A stretch of DNA of 64,000 bases from Mycobacterium sp. Aquia_213 (GCF_026625985.1 NZ_CP113116.1:620001-684000), one strand, 5' to 3'; positions 43,566-51,938 are shown, counted from the first letter of the stretch. Translations and numbers: made by a program. The notes: generated from the letters alone by a model not told the origin.

Positions 43566-44177
43566 ATGAACGACGTTCGGACCCCAGGGGCGGCCCTCGC
43601 TGAGGTACCCGTGGGTAGCTTCGTGCGAGTCGATGACCTGCCCGGCAGCCGCGCCGCTGCCAGCTGTGCGGTGTCACGCGCCCACAAAGCGGGTTACCTG
43701 GTACCGATCGTCAAGGGCCTGTACTTCAAGGGCGCCAAGAGTCGGTACGGGATGACGCGGCCGACGGCCGAGCAGATCGCAGTGCAGGTGCTCGGAACCG
43801 TCGGCGCTGGACCAGTGGGCGTCTCGGCTGCCCGGACATTCGGGCTGACCACTCAGATCCCAGCAGAACCGGCGTTCAGCGTCGCTGGTCCCGTACCCAC
43901 GGTGCACGGACTGAAGGTGTCCAAGCGCAACAACATGCGCCGCCGCGACCTGAGATGGACAGAGGTCGCGCTGCTCGAGTTGCTACGCGGCGACTGGGAA
44001 CAGACCGTCGACGACGGCTGGAACGCGCTCGTCGACGCCGCCGATGACGCGGTCCGCAATGGCCGCGTTCGCCTAGAACAGGTCGGCGACGCGGTTGACG
44101 GAGAACGGTCACCGGCTGCGAGGACGCACTTCAGCCACCTCGTCGAGGACCTGCGTGGCCGCGGCGTGGCCGCTTAA
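43566..44177 (+). CDS. AbiEi-type antitoxin of a type IV toxin-antitoxin system
   Basis: This 203-residue protein has an N-terminal winged-helix segment (VGSFVRVDDLPGSRAAASCA, VPIVKGLYFKG) and a C-terminal domain (VHGLKVSKRNNMRRRDLRWT, VALLELLRGDWEQTVDDGW) as in AbiEi antitoxins. The ATG at 43566 is used. Its stop overlaps the ATG of the AbiEii-like toxin by one base. AbiEi proteins bind inverted repeats at their own promoter; GGTACACTTTGGTGTC just before the start is a candidate. Confidence 0.8.
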   Translation: MNDVRTPGAALAEVPVGSFVRVDDLPGSRAAASCAVSRAHKAGYLVPIVKGLYFKGAKSRYGMTRPTAEQIAVQVLGTVGAGPVGVSAARTFGLTTQIPAEPAFSVAGPVPTVHGLKVSKRNNMRRRDLRWTEVALLELLRGDWEQTVDDGWNALVDAADDAVRNGRVRLEQVGDAVDGERSPAARTHFSHLVEDLRGRGVAA

Positions 44178-45178
44178 TGGCGCTGCTGCGTGACCACCCT
44201 GACGATCTTCAGGGCCTCATCGGTGCCGCGGCCGCTACCCGCGCCCTGGACCAGACTTTCCTAGAGAAAGATTTCTGGGTCACCGAAGTGCTGCGCGCCG
44301 CGACCGTGCCCCGCATGCTGACAGCCAGAGACGGAACGAAGCACCCGATTGGCACGATCTTCAAGGGCGGCACCAGCTTGAGTCGTATCTATGGGCTAAT
44401 CGAACGGTTCTCCGAGGACGTCGATTTGCTGGTGCGGTTCCCCGATGTGGACGCAAGCCCTGGGGCCAAAGACAAGGTTCTCAAGGGCATTCGTGACGAC
44501 GTGGCCAACCATCTGAGGTTGGACGCCACACAGTTGACGCTCGAGGCAGCCACCACCGGTGTCAAACGCAACGTGCGATACCACTATCCCGGTTCAAGCG
44601 TGCCCGCCCACGGCCCCGTGAGTTCCGGCGTGCTGTTGGAAATGGGCTGCCGTGGCGGCACATACCCTACTCAACAGCACCAGTTGCGTTCGATGGTCGC
44701 CGATTACGCGATCCACCAGCTCGACGAATCCCAGGACACCTGGGACGAATTCGCCCCCGTCGCCGTCGAGGTCCTGGCTCCGGTTCGGACACTTCTGGAG
44801 AAGCTCGCGTTGCTGCACGACGCAGCATCGCGATACGAACAGGAAGGTGACGGTCGGCTACTCAAGGCAGGCCGGCACATCTACGACGTCCACCAGATGC
44901 TCGTCTGCCCCGACGTCATAGCAGAACTCGAGGCGATCGGGACCGACGGGGTCAAGCGGTTGTGCGCCGATATCGACGAACACAGCCACGCCGCTGACTT
45001 CACCTTCACTCCCCGTCCCGACGATGGGTACGGTCGCAGCCCGTTGGTGGATCCGTCGCACCCCAGCCGGGCGGTCCTGAATCGGGGCTACAACCAAGTG
45101 ATGGGACTGGTGTATGGCACCCGCCCTGCCTTCGACAATTGCATCGCCGCCATTGGCGCGCGTGCAGCATTGCTCTGA
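44177..45178 (+). CDS. AbiEii/AbiGii-type nucleotidyltransferase toxin
   Basis: This 333-residue protein has the nucleotidyltransferase core IFKGGTSLSRIYGLIERF followed by SEDVDLLV (GGTSL...DxDL) near residues 58-85, and later basic and helical regions, as in AbiEii (DUF1814) toxins. These toxins modify tRNA with nucleotides to stop growth on phage infection. It is translationally coupled to the antitoxin gene, and the complete pair appears intact. Confidence 0.85.
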   Translation: MALLRDHPDDLQGLIGAAAATRALDQTFLEKDFWVTEVLRAATVPRMLTARDGTKHPIGTIFKGGTSLSRIYGLIERFSEDVDLLVRFPDVDASPGAKDKVLKGIRDDVANHLRLDATQLTLEAATTGVKRNVRYHYPGSSVPAHGPVSSGVLLEMGCRGGTYPTQQHQLRSMVADYAIHQLDESQDTWDEFAPVAVEVLAPVRTLLEKLALLHDAASRYEQEGDGRLLKAGRHIYDVHQMLVCPDVIAELEAIGTDGVKRLCADIDEHSHAADFTFTPRPDDGYGRSPLVDPSHPSRAVLNRGYNQVMGLVYGTRPAFDNCIAAIGARAALL

Positions 45179-45314
45179 AGCCGCTCGGGGAACGTCCGTA
45201 ATCGACTGATAGTTCGGCTAGCGAAGCCCGTCAAAGACACACAGAATTCGGTGCACCGTTCTTATCGCTCGACCCGCTTGGTCGAGAGATGACAGGCGGG
45301 GCGGAGCCTTTTGC

Positions 45315-46265
45315 TCAATCTTCGATTGGAAGGTTCCTCAGCTGTTCCCGCAGCTGCGCAGCATCGGACTCGAGCTTTTGTAAACGCCGTTCCAGCGACG
45401 TGCGCGACGGCGGCCTGGTTTTCAGCGGCTTGATGGGCTTTGGCCTGGGCGAAACCCAATCGATCGGTTCATAGGCCACCAGCCTCCGCACCACAGAGCA
45501 CATGTAGCACTCGTGGAAGGGGGCGGGGCGAGGCCAGTCGGCGTCCAGCAGGTGCCTGTGCCACCTACCTAGCTCCGCCCTCTCGGCCCGCATTTCCTTA
45601 AGCCGCTCGGGCGTGGGATGGGTCGGGCTGTCTTCAGGCTTCCAATCAACGTCGGTAACCACGTCGGCGAAGTGCCCACAATCCAGCAAGGTTTTCCAGA
45701 ACGCGGATTCGTGCGGCTCGGGGTGTCGGATGACTGCCCATATGTCGGGGTGGTCGGCCCACGTCTGTGGCGGCTCGACCGGATCGGCCGGAAACTTCCG
45801 CACCTCGCAGTAGCCCCAATCGGCAACGTTGCGTATTGGCTTGAGCCGCTTTCTGTGCTTGCCGCCGCACAGAAACTCGCCCGGTGGCAACCTTTCCCGG
45901 GCCAACCCGTCAAAATCGGACGACGCGACGATGGTGCTACCCGGTTTGACTCTGCCCTCGGCGCAATATGAGTTCTTCAGCCGTTCTTCGATGCATCCGC
46001 AATCGAGTTCGATACGCCACCGGAATACGTCGCTGGGGTCGGGCGCCCAGAACCTCCAAAGCGGAGGCTGGATGCGTTCCCGGCGTTTCCTGTTGTGGCT
46101 CCCATATTCGGCAAGGACTTCGTCGGCTGGCCGTGGCTTACCGGGCAGGCGGCGTTGCTTTGCCTCTATCGCTGGTGGTCGTTGTTCGACGGTGCGGCGG
46201 TTTGAGGTGCCGGGCAGAACCTTGTCGAGGTATTTCTGCATCGCCTCGGTGCCCTGGTCCCTCAT
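45315..46265 (-). CDS. Hypothetical protein with cysteine/histidine motifs
   Basis: This 316-residue protein runs from the ATG at 46265 (MRDQGTEAMQKYLDKVLPG), which overlaps the previous gene's stop by ATGA. It contains repeated short zinc-binding-like motifs: LDCGCIEERLKNSYC, LLDCGHFADVV, FHECYMCSVV. It ends in a coiled coil (SLERRLQKLESDAAQLREQL). No family is recognised. It is the last gene of a four-gene minus-strand unit of HTH/excisionase-type genes, so it is probably a mobile-element protein. Confidence 0.65.
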   Translation of the reverse strand: MRDQGTEAMQKYLDKVLPGTSNRRTVEQRPPAIEAKQRRLPGKPRPADEVLAEYGSHNRKRRERIQPPLWRFWAPDPSDVFRWRIELDCGCIEERLKNSYCAEGRVKPGSTIVASSDFDGLARERLPPGEFLCGGKHRKRLKPIRNVADWGYCEVRKFPADPVEPPQTWADHPDIWAVIRHPEPHESAFWKTLLDCGHFADVVTDVDWKPEDSPTHPTPERLKEMRAERAELGRWHRHLLDADWPRPAPFHECYMCSVVRRLVAYEPIDWVSPRPKPIKPLKTRPPSRTSLERRLQKLESDAAQLREQLRNLPIED

Positions 46266-46807
46266 CGTGCACCGTCCACCTGCGTAGCCAGCCACTGCTC
46301 GACGTCGGCGCGGCGGTACATCACCCGCCGACCGAGCTTGAACGACTTCGGTCCACCGTGGCCCGCCGCTCGCCACCACCGCAATGTGGACGGCTGTTGT
46401 CGTGTCATCTCCGCCACTTCGGCGAGGGTAAGAATCTCGCCGTTGGGCGCCGCGACTTCTGGCTCCGGGCGCAGTGCTGCCGATCGCCGGCTGACTGGCA
46501 ACTGCCGCGCGAGGCTTTCCGCGATCGACAGCAGGGTGTAGGCACTCGCCAACTTCCACGGCGTTGTGTGGGCGGTGTCGATCCGGTTGGCGGCCTGGAC
46601 CGCTTTCTCATACCAATCCATATCAGCCACCTCAACTTTCGTTGCCGCTTTCGCCCGTCGATACTTGCCCTGCACGAACTTGGCGCAGTCGCAACCTATG
46701 GCCACGCAATCCCCCGTGGCGGGTGGCCCACCGCGCCCGCCGTTGTGGGAAACGGGATGGTGACCCCCGTTCTGGCAGCGCACCATGGGGCGTCCGTCCC
46801 ACGTCAT
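46262..46807 (-). CDS. Helix-turn-helix (excisionase/MerR-type) protein with zinc-ribbon-like N-terminus
   Basis: This 181-residue protein starts at the ATG at 46807 (MTWDGRPMVRCQNGGHHPVS), overlapping the upstream stop by ATGA. The N-terminal part has CQNGGHH and GCDCAKFVQGKYRRAK. The C-terminus is a MerR/excisionase-type winged helix (LTLAEVAEMTRQQPSTLRWW, KLGRRVMYRRADVEQWLA). It is probably a DNA-binding regulator or excisionase of the island. Confidence 0.75.
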   Translation of the reverse strand: MTWDGRPMVRCQNGGHHPVSHNGGRGGPPATGDCVAIGCDCAKFVQGKYRRAKAATKVEVADMDWYEKAVQAANRIDTAHTTPWKLASAYTLLSIAESLARQLPVSRRSAALRPEPEVAAPNGEILTLAEVAEMTRQQPSTLRWWRAAGHGGPKSFKLGRRVMYRRADVEQWLATQVDGAR

Positions 46808-47295
46808 CCGTGACGCTTTTTTGGTGCGCGCCTGGCTCGTTCGGTGTCCTCGTCGAACTGTTTGCATTCGCAATTCCAGCATCTGTACCTCGGCTCGGGC
46901 GGTCTAACGCCCGGCCCATAGGTTGTTCGCATGCCGTGAGCCCCGTCTCCGTGGCCGCACTTGCACCACAGCGTCACTCGTCTCGGCTTGCGCTCAGAGG
47001 CCTTCTTGACCGTCAGGGACTCCTCGACCCTTGTGACTGCGGTTGACCGATCTGGCGCGGGTTTATTGTTGGTGCGCTTGCGGGGCCTCGCCGAGGGATC
47101 GTTCCAGTACGGTCCGAGGGGCTGCATGAGCTTTTCGTCAATCTCGTCCAGGTCGACCCTGATCGTGCGATGGCGTGCATAGCTGCCGATGCGGTAGCCC
47201 TTGATCTCGCCTTCTGCGATTAGCCTTCGCACGAATGCCGTACTGATGCCCAGGTATTCGGCGGCCTCGGGGATGCTGATGTAACGGCGGCTCAT
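46804..47295 (-). CDS. Excisionase-type HTH protein with C-terminal zinc finger
   Basis: This 163-residue protein has an N-terminal HTH (YISIPEAAEYLGISTAFVRR and LIAEGEIKGYRIG) and a C-terminal CKCGHGDGAH plus CWNCECKQF that looks like a zinc-binding module. It overlaps the next gene by ATGA. It probably binds DNA in control of island excision or replication. Confidence 0.78.
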   Translation of the reverse strand: MSRRYISIPEAAEYLGISTAFVRRLIAEGEIKGYRIGSYARHRTIRVDLDEIDEKLMQPLGPYWNDPSARPRKRTNNKPAPDRSTAVTRVEESLTVKKASERKPRRVTLWCKCGHGDGAHGMRTTYGPGVRPPEPRYRCWNCECKQFDEDTERARRAPKKRHG

Positions 47296-47331
47296 GACCG
47301 ATACCGGCCGGGTCGGGCCTGCGCGCGCAGC

Positions 47332-47700
47332 TTACTGGTGGCGAGAAGCGCCATTTCGCTTTCTCCTGAAGAAATCCTCGAGGTCTTCCGCGTGGACAAA
47401 GGATCGGCGGCCGATCTTGACGAGCGACAGTTCGCCTCCTTTGACCAGCGCGTAGAACGTCGCGGGGCTGATGCCGCCTAGCTGCTGCCGGACTTCCTTG
47501 ACCGGCATGAGGTGGCGCGTATTTCTCTTGCTGCACCACGGGCACTGATCTGAGTCTTCCTCTTGCACCGTGGGACGCTCAACGGCTGGTTCGGGCGGTG
47601 GCGTAGAGCGCTCCCGCTCGACTGCTGCCTGAACGGCCTCGTTGACGATGTCGCGGATCGCGTGGGCCAGCCGCTCAGCCGCGTCATTCCGTTGCTGCAT
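47332..47700 (-). CDS. Excisionase-type HTH protein
   Basis: This 122-residue protein has an N-terminal helix, a CPWC motif (SDQCPWCSKRNTRH) and a C-terminal HTH17-type winged helix (MPVKEVRQQLGGISPATFYA, LVKIGRRSFVHAEDLEDFFR). It is the first gene of the minus-strand HTH unit, and a 34-bp inverted repeat lies 41 bp upstream. It is probably the leading regulator or Xis of the element. Confidence 0.8.
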   Translation of the reverse strand: MQQRNDAAERLAHAIRDIVNEAVQAAVERERSTPPPEPAVERPTVQEEDSDQCPWCSKRNTRHLMPVKEVRQQLGGISPATFYALVKGGELSLVKIGRRSFVHAEDLEDFFRRKRNGASRHQ

Positions 47701-47740
47701 AACCGATTCCAGGTGGAACGCGCCAGACTCAGTTCTATAG

Positions 47741-47774
47741 TTTCATCGCCAATTCTCGAGCATTGGCGATGAAA
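47741..47774. promoter_or_regulatory. Perfect 13-bp inverted repeat upstream of the HTH gene unit
   Basis: TTTCATCGCCAAT (47741-47753) and ATTGGCGATGAAA (47762-47774) are perfect reverse complements separated by TCTCGAGC. A TATAGA-type -10 box lies just on the HTH-gene side (minus strand, near 47733-47740). It is probably an operator for one of the HTH proteins. Confidence 0.75.
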
Positions 47775-47995
47775 AAACGATGGGTCAAGTGAAGCGATAT
47801 CTCGCCCGTCTGGGGGTCGCGAACCTGCAGTGCGGGATGCCCTGCCCATCGCCTCGGCGATGTGGCACCAATTTCGGATTACTTGCGCCGCACGCCAAAG
47901 CTAGGTCAAACGGTCACGATCTGTCCGCACGCACCCGTACCGTAGTCGGAGCGCGCCTGTCGGCAGGCGCCCTGTCTTGGGTGCGGAGGTTTGTC

Positions 47996-48397
47996 ATGAG
48001 CGGTGGTGGTGGCGACGGCGGGAGCCACTTCTCGTCGAATCCTTGGACCAGTCCGGCGCGCGAGGGCGGCGACCAGTCCGATCAGCCGGCGTCGAGCGCA
48101 GGTCAGGAGGCATGCGAGGCGCTGCAGTTCGAGGCACGGCTGCGCAACGTTGACGCTGACGAACTCGCGCTCGTGTCCGAAGGGGACGTTCTGCCAGTCG
48201 TCTTCCAGGAGGCGCCGTCGCGGAGGGTAGCAGTGGTCAGGGTGCAGGCAGACGGGTCGCTGTCGGAAACTCCGGTCGGCGTTCTGCTGGACCGACTCTC
48301 GGAGCTGCTGCCGTGTCTCGAGATTCTGTCGTTCGAAGCCGAGGTGATCGATATCGACGGCGGCAATACCCGAGTACTTGTGCGGCCGGCGGCATGA
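47996..48397 (+). CDS. Hypothetical protein, first gene of the 7-deazaguanine-associated operon
   Basis: This 133-residue protein starts at the ATG at 47996 behind GGAGGTTTGTC. The N-terminal 40 residues are Gly/Ser-rich and likely disordered. The rest forms a small alpha/beta domain (CEALQFEARLRNVDADELAL, RRVAVVRVQADGSLSETPVG, FEAEVIDIDGGNTRVLVRPA). No family is recognised. It ends 17 bp before the PfkB-deoxyribosyltransferase fusion gene and is probably co-transcribed with it. Confidence 0.7.
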   Translation: MSGGGGDGGSHFSSNPWTSPAREGGDQSDQPASSAGQEACEALQFEARLRNVDADELALVSEGDVLPVVFQEAPSRRVAVVRVQADGSLSETPVGVLLDRLSELLPCLEILSFEAEVIDIDGGNTRVLVRPAA

Positions 48398-48413
48398 CTC
48401 ATCGGGCGAAGTC

Positions 48414-49619
48414 GTGAGGATCGTCGGCGGCGCCTACCGGGAGCGGTGCGCGAACCCTCGGCATGACGCCCTGATTGGTTCGGGTATGCGCGCGGCCGCG
48501 TCTTTGGCCGAGTCGGGCGGCGATGTGGAGTTGACGACCGCAGTACACGAGTCTGAGCAGCTGGAGGCGGGAGTCGTTGCGGACACGTTGGGCGTGACTG
48601 TCGACATGGTCGAGCGGACCCGTCCAGTGTCGTTCGCGTATTTCACCCCGTTGAATGCGCCGGTCATTGGCGGGCTCGGTTCTCGGATAAGCAATGACAT
48701 CAGCGTCGAGGGCGACGCAGTGTTGTTGTTCGGTCTAATCGAGAGCGGTCAGGTTAGGGCCAAGGGCCAACGGGTCGTCGTCGATCCGCAGCGGCCTCGA
48801 AACCTGACCGAGGAGGATCTTCCTGAGGTCGAAGCTGACGAGCAGGCATGGGTACTCAACGAGCGTGAGACGACGCAGCTTGCCGGCGTTCAGGACGTTT
48901 TCGCGGCGGCGCGTCGGCTGGTGGAAGCTCGCGGATTGTCCGTTGTGGTAACGAAGCGCGGCCCGCAGGGTGCACTCGTCACGACGGCCGATGGCCATCA
49001 AGTCAACGTCGGAGCATGCGTCACCGAATCTGTTTTCCCCATCGGTTCCGGTGATGTATTCGCCGGAACATTTGCCTGGGCGTGGGCCGACAAGCACCTC
49101 GACCCCGTGGACGCGGCCAACATCGCGTCCAACGCTGCCGCGCACTGGTGCGAGACGAAGGATTTCGCGACGCCTGCTTACGTGCTCGATGGCACCTTCA
49201 CCCGCGAGCTCGTGCCGACCATTAAAGCCAGGCCGGTTTACCTCGCCGGCCCGTTCTTCAATTTGCAACAGAGGTGGCTAGTCGACGTCGTGAACGCGTC
49301 TCTGGCACCGCATGTGTGGTCACCGTCGCACGAAATTGGTGCTGGCGGGATTGAGGTCGCGAGGCAGGATCTCGACGGACTGGAGCTGTGCGATTCGGTG
49401 CTTGCGCTGCTAGACGACAACGACCAGGGCACCGTATTCGAGGTCGGGTACGCGACCAAGATGGACATCCCAGTTGTCATGTACACCGAGCATGTGGACG
49501 CCGAAGGCTCCAAGATGCTCCTCGGAACAGGCACTACACACTACGAAGACCTGTCGACTGCTGTTTACAAATCGCAGTGGGCGGCCGCATTCCGCGCCGC
49601 AGCGCGCGAGAGCGGCTGA
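48414..49619 (+). CDS. PfkB-family kinase fused to a nucleoside 2-deoxyribosyltransferase domain
   Basis: This 401-residue fusion starts at the GTG at 48414. Residues 1-255 are a PfkB/ribokinase-like domain with GGAYRERCANP and GSGMRAAASLA at the N-terminus and the catalytic PIGSGDVFAG signature near residues 209-218 (general-base Asp in GSGD). Residues from about 273 (RPVYLAGPFFN) form a nucleoside 2-deoxyribosyltransferase domain with the proposed nucleophile Glu in GTVFEVGYA near residue 343. The first domain should phosphorylate a sugar or nucleoside, and the second exchanges bases on deoxyribosides. Five bases separate it from queC. Confidence 0.85.
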   Translation: MRIVGGAYRERCANPRHDALIGSGMRAAASLAESGGDVELTTAVHESEQLEAGVVADTLGVTVDMVERTRPVSFAYFTPLNAPVIGGLGSRISNDISVEGDAVLLFGLIESGQVRAKGQRVVVDPQRPRNLTEEDLPEVEADEQAWVLNERETTQLAGVQDVFAAARRLVEARGLSVVVTKRGPQGALVTTADGHQVNVGACVTESVFPIGSGDVFAGTFAWAWADKHLDPVDAANIASNAAAHWCETKDFATPAYVLDGTFTRELVPTIKARPVYLAGPFFNLQQRWLVDVVNASLAPHVWSPSHEIGAGGIEVARQDLDGLELCDSVLALLDDNDQGTVFEVGYATKMDIPVVMYTEHVDAEGSKMLLGTGTTHYEDLSTAVYKSQWAAAFRAAARESG

Positions 49620-49623
49620 ACTT

Positions 49624-50277
49624 GTGAATCCCCCCGTTCACTCTGGTCGCTCGTTGCTGCTGTTGTCTGGCGGGCACGACTCCATCGCGCTCGCAGCGTG
49701 GCTTCGGCCTGAGGGTTGCCTGACAATTCACTACGGGCAGCGGCCCGTTGAAGGCGAGATGCGGGCGTCCAAGGCGGCTGCCGACAGCCTTGGGCTGCCC
49801 TGGCACACGTTGCGCGTGGATCTGACCCCGGTTGGGTCCGGACTCTTGCATGACGACGGGGCTACCGGCAGTGCCGCGATGGCAAAACGCGCTGAGCAGG
49901 CCGAGGTAGCGCCGAGCCCGGAATGGTGGCCTTATCGGAATCAGCTGCTCGTGTCGCTGGCTGCGGCTTGGGCGCTGCCGCGGGGATACGAGGAGCTGCT
50001 CGTCGGGTCCGTCGGACCGGACGGCGCCCGGCACCGGGATGGCACCGCTGGATTCTACGAACGCCTGAACGAAGTACTGGTCTACCAGGAGGGTTGTCTG
50101 CGAGTGACCGCGCCCGCTGTAGGGATGACGACGGTCGAACTGATCGAGGTCAGCGGCGTGGACGATTCCGTCCTCGGATACGCGCACTCGTGCCACACCG
50201 CCGCATACCCGTGTGACATGTGCCCCGGGTGCCGTAAGCACCACGATGTCATCAGCGGTTCCGGGAGATTCCAGTGA
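49624..50277 (+). CDS. queC: QueC-like 7-cyano-7-deazaguanine (preQ0) synthase
   Basis: This 217-residue protein has the ATP-pyrophosphatase loop SGGHDS (residues 15-20), WWPYRNQLL near residue 100 (the FxPxRN motif of QueC) and a C-terminal zinc site of Cys190, Cys197, Cys200 and Cys203 (CHTAAYPCDMCPGC). QueC converts 7-carboxy-7-deazaguanine to preQ0 using ATP and ammonia. All visible motifs are intact. The GTG at 49624 is used. The stop overlaps the GTG of the nitroreductase gene. Shortened relative to E. coli QueC, it may be a DNA- or metabolite-dedicated subfamily. Confidence 0.88.
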   Translation: MNPPVHSGRSLLLLSGGHDSIALAAWLRPEGCLTIHYGQRPVEGEMRASKAAADSLGLPWHTLRVDLTPVGSGLLHDDGATGSAAMAKRAEQAEVAPSPEWWPYRNQLLVSLAAAWALPRGYEELLVGSVGPDGARHRDGTAGFYERLNEVLVYQEGCLRVTAPAVGMTTVELIEVSGVDDSVLGYAHSCHTAAYPCDMCPGCRKHHDVISGSGRFQ

Positions 50278-51062
50278 CGAACAAGCCACAGGCACCAACA
50301 AACGACGGAGTGCCGGTGACTGATTCGGCCTACGCCGCGTTTACAGAGGCGGCTACCATGCGGCCATCTCCTGATCCGGCGACCGGGCCTGGCTCTACCG
50401 AATTTTCGACTCCACGCTCGCTGAGCGTGGTCGACATCGACGAGTTGCTCCCTGTCACCAGGGCGCAGCCACCTCAACACTCGTTCATCGACGTGCTCAG
50501 TCGGCGTCGTAGCATCCGTAGCTACGGTCCACTCACCGCCGCTAGTCTCGCCCGGCTCCTTGACCTCGTGTTCGCCCTCCAGTGGTCCGCACCCGCCGAT
50601 GATGGTGGCATGCGCCGCTTCCGGCCGGTGCCGTCTGCCGGTGCGCGGCATCCGCTTGCGCCACTGATCCTCATCGAGAAAGTCGTCAGCCTCGACGCTG
50701 GCTTGTGGCGATTCGACCCGGACGCACGACAATTGCATCTAGTGACAAATATCTGCGACTCCCTCACGCGACCTTGGCAAGCCGCTTGCGACGCCGGAAC
50801 GTTGGAGACGCGGCCACCCGCCATCATCGTGCTCGCCGCAAAGTTCGACGCCACTCTTGCGCGCTACCCGGCAGGCTCCGCGCTTGTTTGGCGCGATGCG
50901 GGGGTCGCTTTAGGGACGCTTCACCTAGCAGCAACCGACCTGGGCCTAGCTTCCTGCATCCTCGGTACCGCGGGCATCCTCGATGGCGATCTCCTGGAGG
51001 CGTGCGGGGTCATCGGAAATCTCGTCGGAGACGTTGGCTCGCTTGCCCTCGGGGGATCCTGA
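50274..51062 (+). CDS. SagB/nitroreductase-type flavoenzyme
   Basis: This 262-residue protein has an FMN-dependent nitroreductase/SagB fold: RRSIRSYG (phosphate-binding), PSAGARHPLAPLILI, and RDAGVALGTLHLAATDLGLAS. SagB-type enzymes oxidise heterocycles in peptide products, while other nitroreductases reduce small aromatic molecules. The start overlaps the queC stop, so the enzyme probably acts on a 7-deazaguanine product or a nucleoside derived from it. That substrate is inference from context. Confidence 0.82.
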   Translation: MTNKPQAPTNDGVPVTDSAYAAFTEAATMRPSPDPATGPGSTEFSTPRSLSVVDIDELLPVTRAQPPQHSFIDVLSRRRSIRSYGPLTAASLARLLDLVFALQWSAPADDGGMRRFRPVPSAGARHPLAPLILIEKVVSLDAGLWRFDPDARQLHLVTNICDSLTRPWQAACDAGTLETRPPAIIVLAAKFDATLARYPAGSALVWRDAGVALGTLHLAATDLGLASCILGTAGILDGDLLEACGVIGNLVGDVGSLALGGS

Positions 51063-51133
51063 CTTCACCCAATTTCGCGGCAGTGGAAACCAGATGACCC
51101 GGCCGCGCGTGAACTTCGACTGGTGCACAGCGC

Positions 51134-51904
51134 CTAGTGGCCGAGCACCATGATCCGCCCTCGTCGCCCCAGGGCAGACAACATGCGCCAGATCGCGGCG
51201 TCCAGGTCTGCGGCGGACACCGCACCCTGGTTCGCCCACGACAAGAACGCGTTTTCGAAAAGCTCGTAATGACGGGGCAGCGCCCAGTCTGGACAGAAGA
51301 CTCCGGCGTTAATACCCGCGCGGCGGATGTGGATATCGATGATGGCGACTGCGTCGCTGTCGCGGTGGTTCCGCACAATCCATGAAGCCGTCTTCGGGCC
51401 GACCCCCGGTAGGTGCATGAGCCGGTTGCGCAACTCAGTGTCGCTGTCCGCATCCGACTCGTGCTCCCACCCCGCTAGTTCGGCGAGTGCAGCGGCCAGG
51501 CGGCGTGGTCGTTGGAGATAGAACCGGTACCGAGTCCGGCGGCCATGACCGAGGTCCAGCGGCTGCGCCAGCACATGAGTCATTGCAGCTGCGACCGTTT
51601 CCTCGTCCAAGTCCGGCGTGAGTAGTCCCGCGGTTCGGAGTGCGACGAAAGCTGCGTTCCCGACCGGCCCCGGGACGCCGTATCCGCCGAGCATGCACAC
51701 TGCAACCTCCTCGCGGAGGTTCCGACCGAGCCGATGACGGCCTTCGCCGGAGGGAAACTCGGCGGCCTGCTGGGCCCAGAACGCAGCACTCCCGAGCTGC
51801 CATGGCTCGCCCCACGGTGTCTCCGCGCAGTTGCCGCAGTCCCGGCGCAACGTCGTTGGTGGTGCTGGGTGTTTGAAGTCCGGGGGCGTAGTGATTGGAG
51901 CCAC
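51134..51904 (-). CDS. HhH-GPD DNA glycosylase, OGG1-like
   Basis: This 256-residue protein has a helix-hairpin-helix LPGVGPK followed by TASWIVRN and then AIIDIHIRRAG. The candidate catalytic Lys171 and Asp190 are 19 residues apart, the same spacing as Lys249/Asp268 of human OGG1. Such glycosylases remove damaged purines such as 8-oxoguanine and cut the strand. The N-terminus (to about 60) lacks the OGG1 beta-domain. No FeS cysteine loop is present, so it is not an EndoIII/MutY type. It lies on the minus strand between the two halves of the que locus and diverges from the TetR gene by only 34 bp. Confidence 0.82.
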   Translation of the reverse strand: MAPITTPPDFKHPAPPTTLRRDCGNCAETPWGEPWQLGSAAFWAQQAAEFPSGEGRHRLGRNLREEVAVCMLGGYGVPGPVGNAAFVALRTAGLLTPDLDEETVAAAMTHVLAQPLDLGHGRRTRYRFYLQRPRRLAAALAELAGWEHESDADSDTELRNRLMHLPGVGPKTASWIVRNHRDSDAVAIIDIHIRRAGINAGVFCPDWALPRHYELFENAFLSWANQGAVSAADLDAAIWRMLSALGRRGRIMVLGH

Positions 51905-51938
51905 GGGTGCATCCTCTCAAATATTGTAGCGTTGTTAT

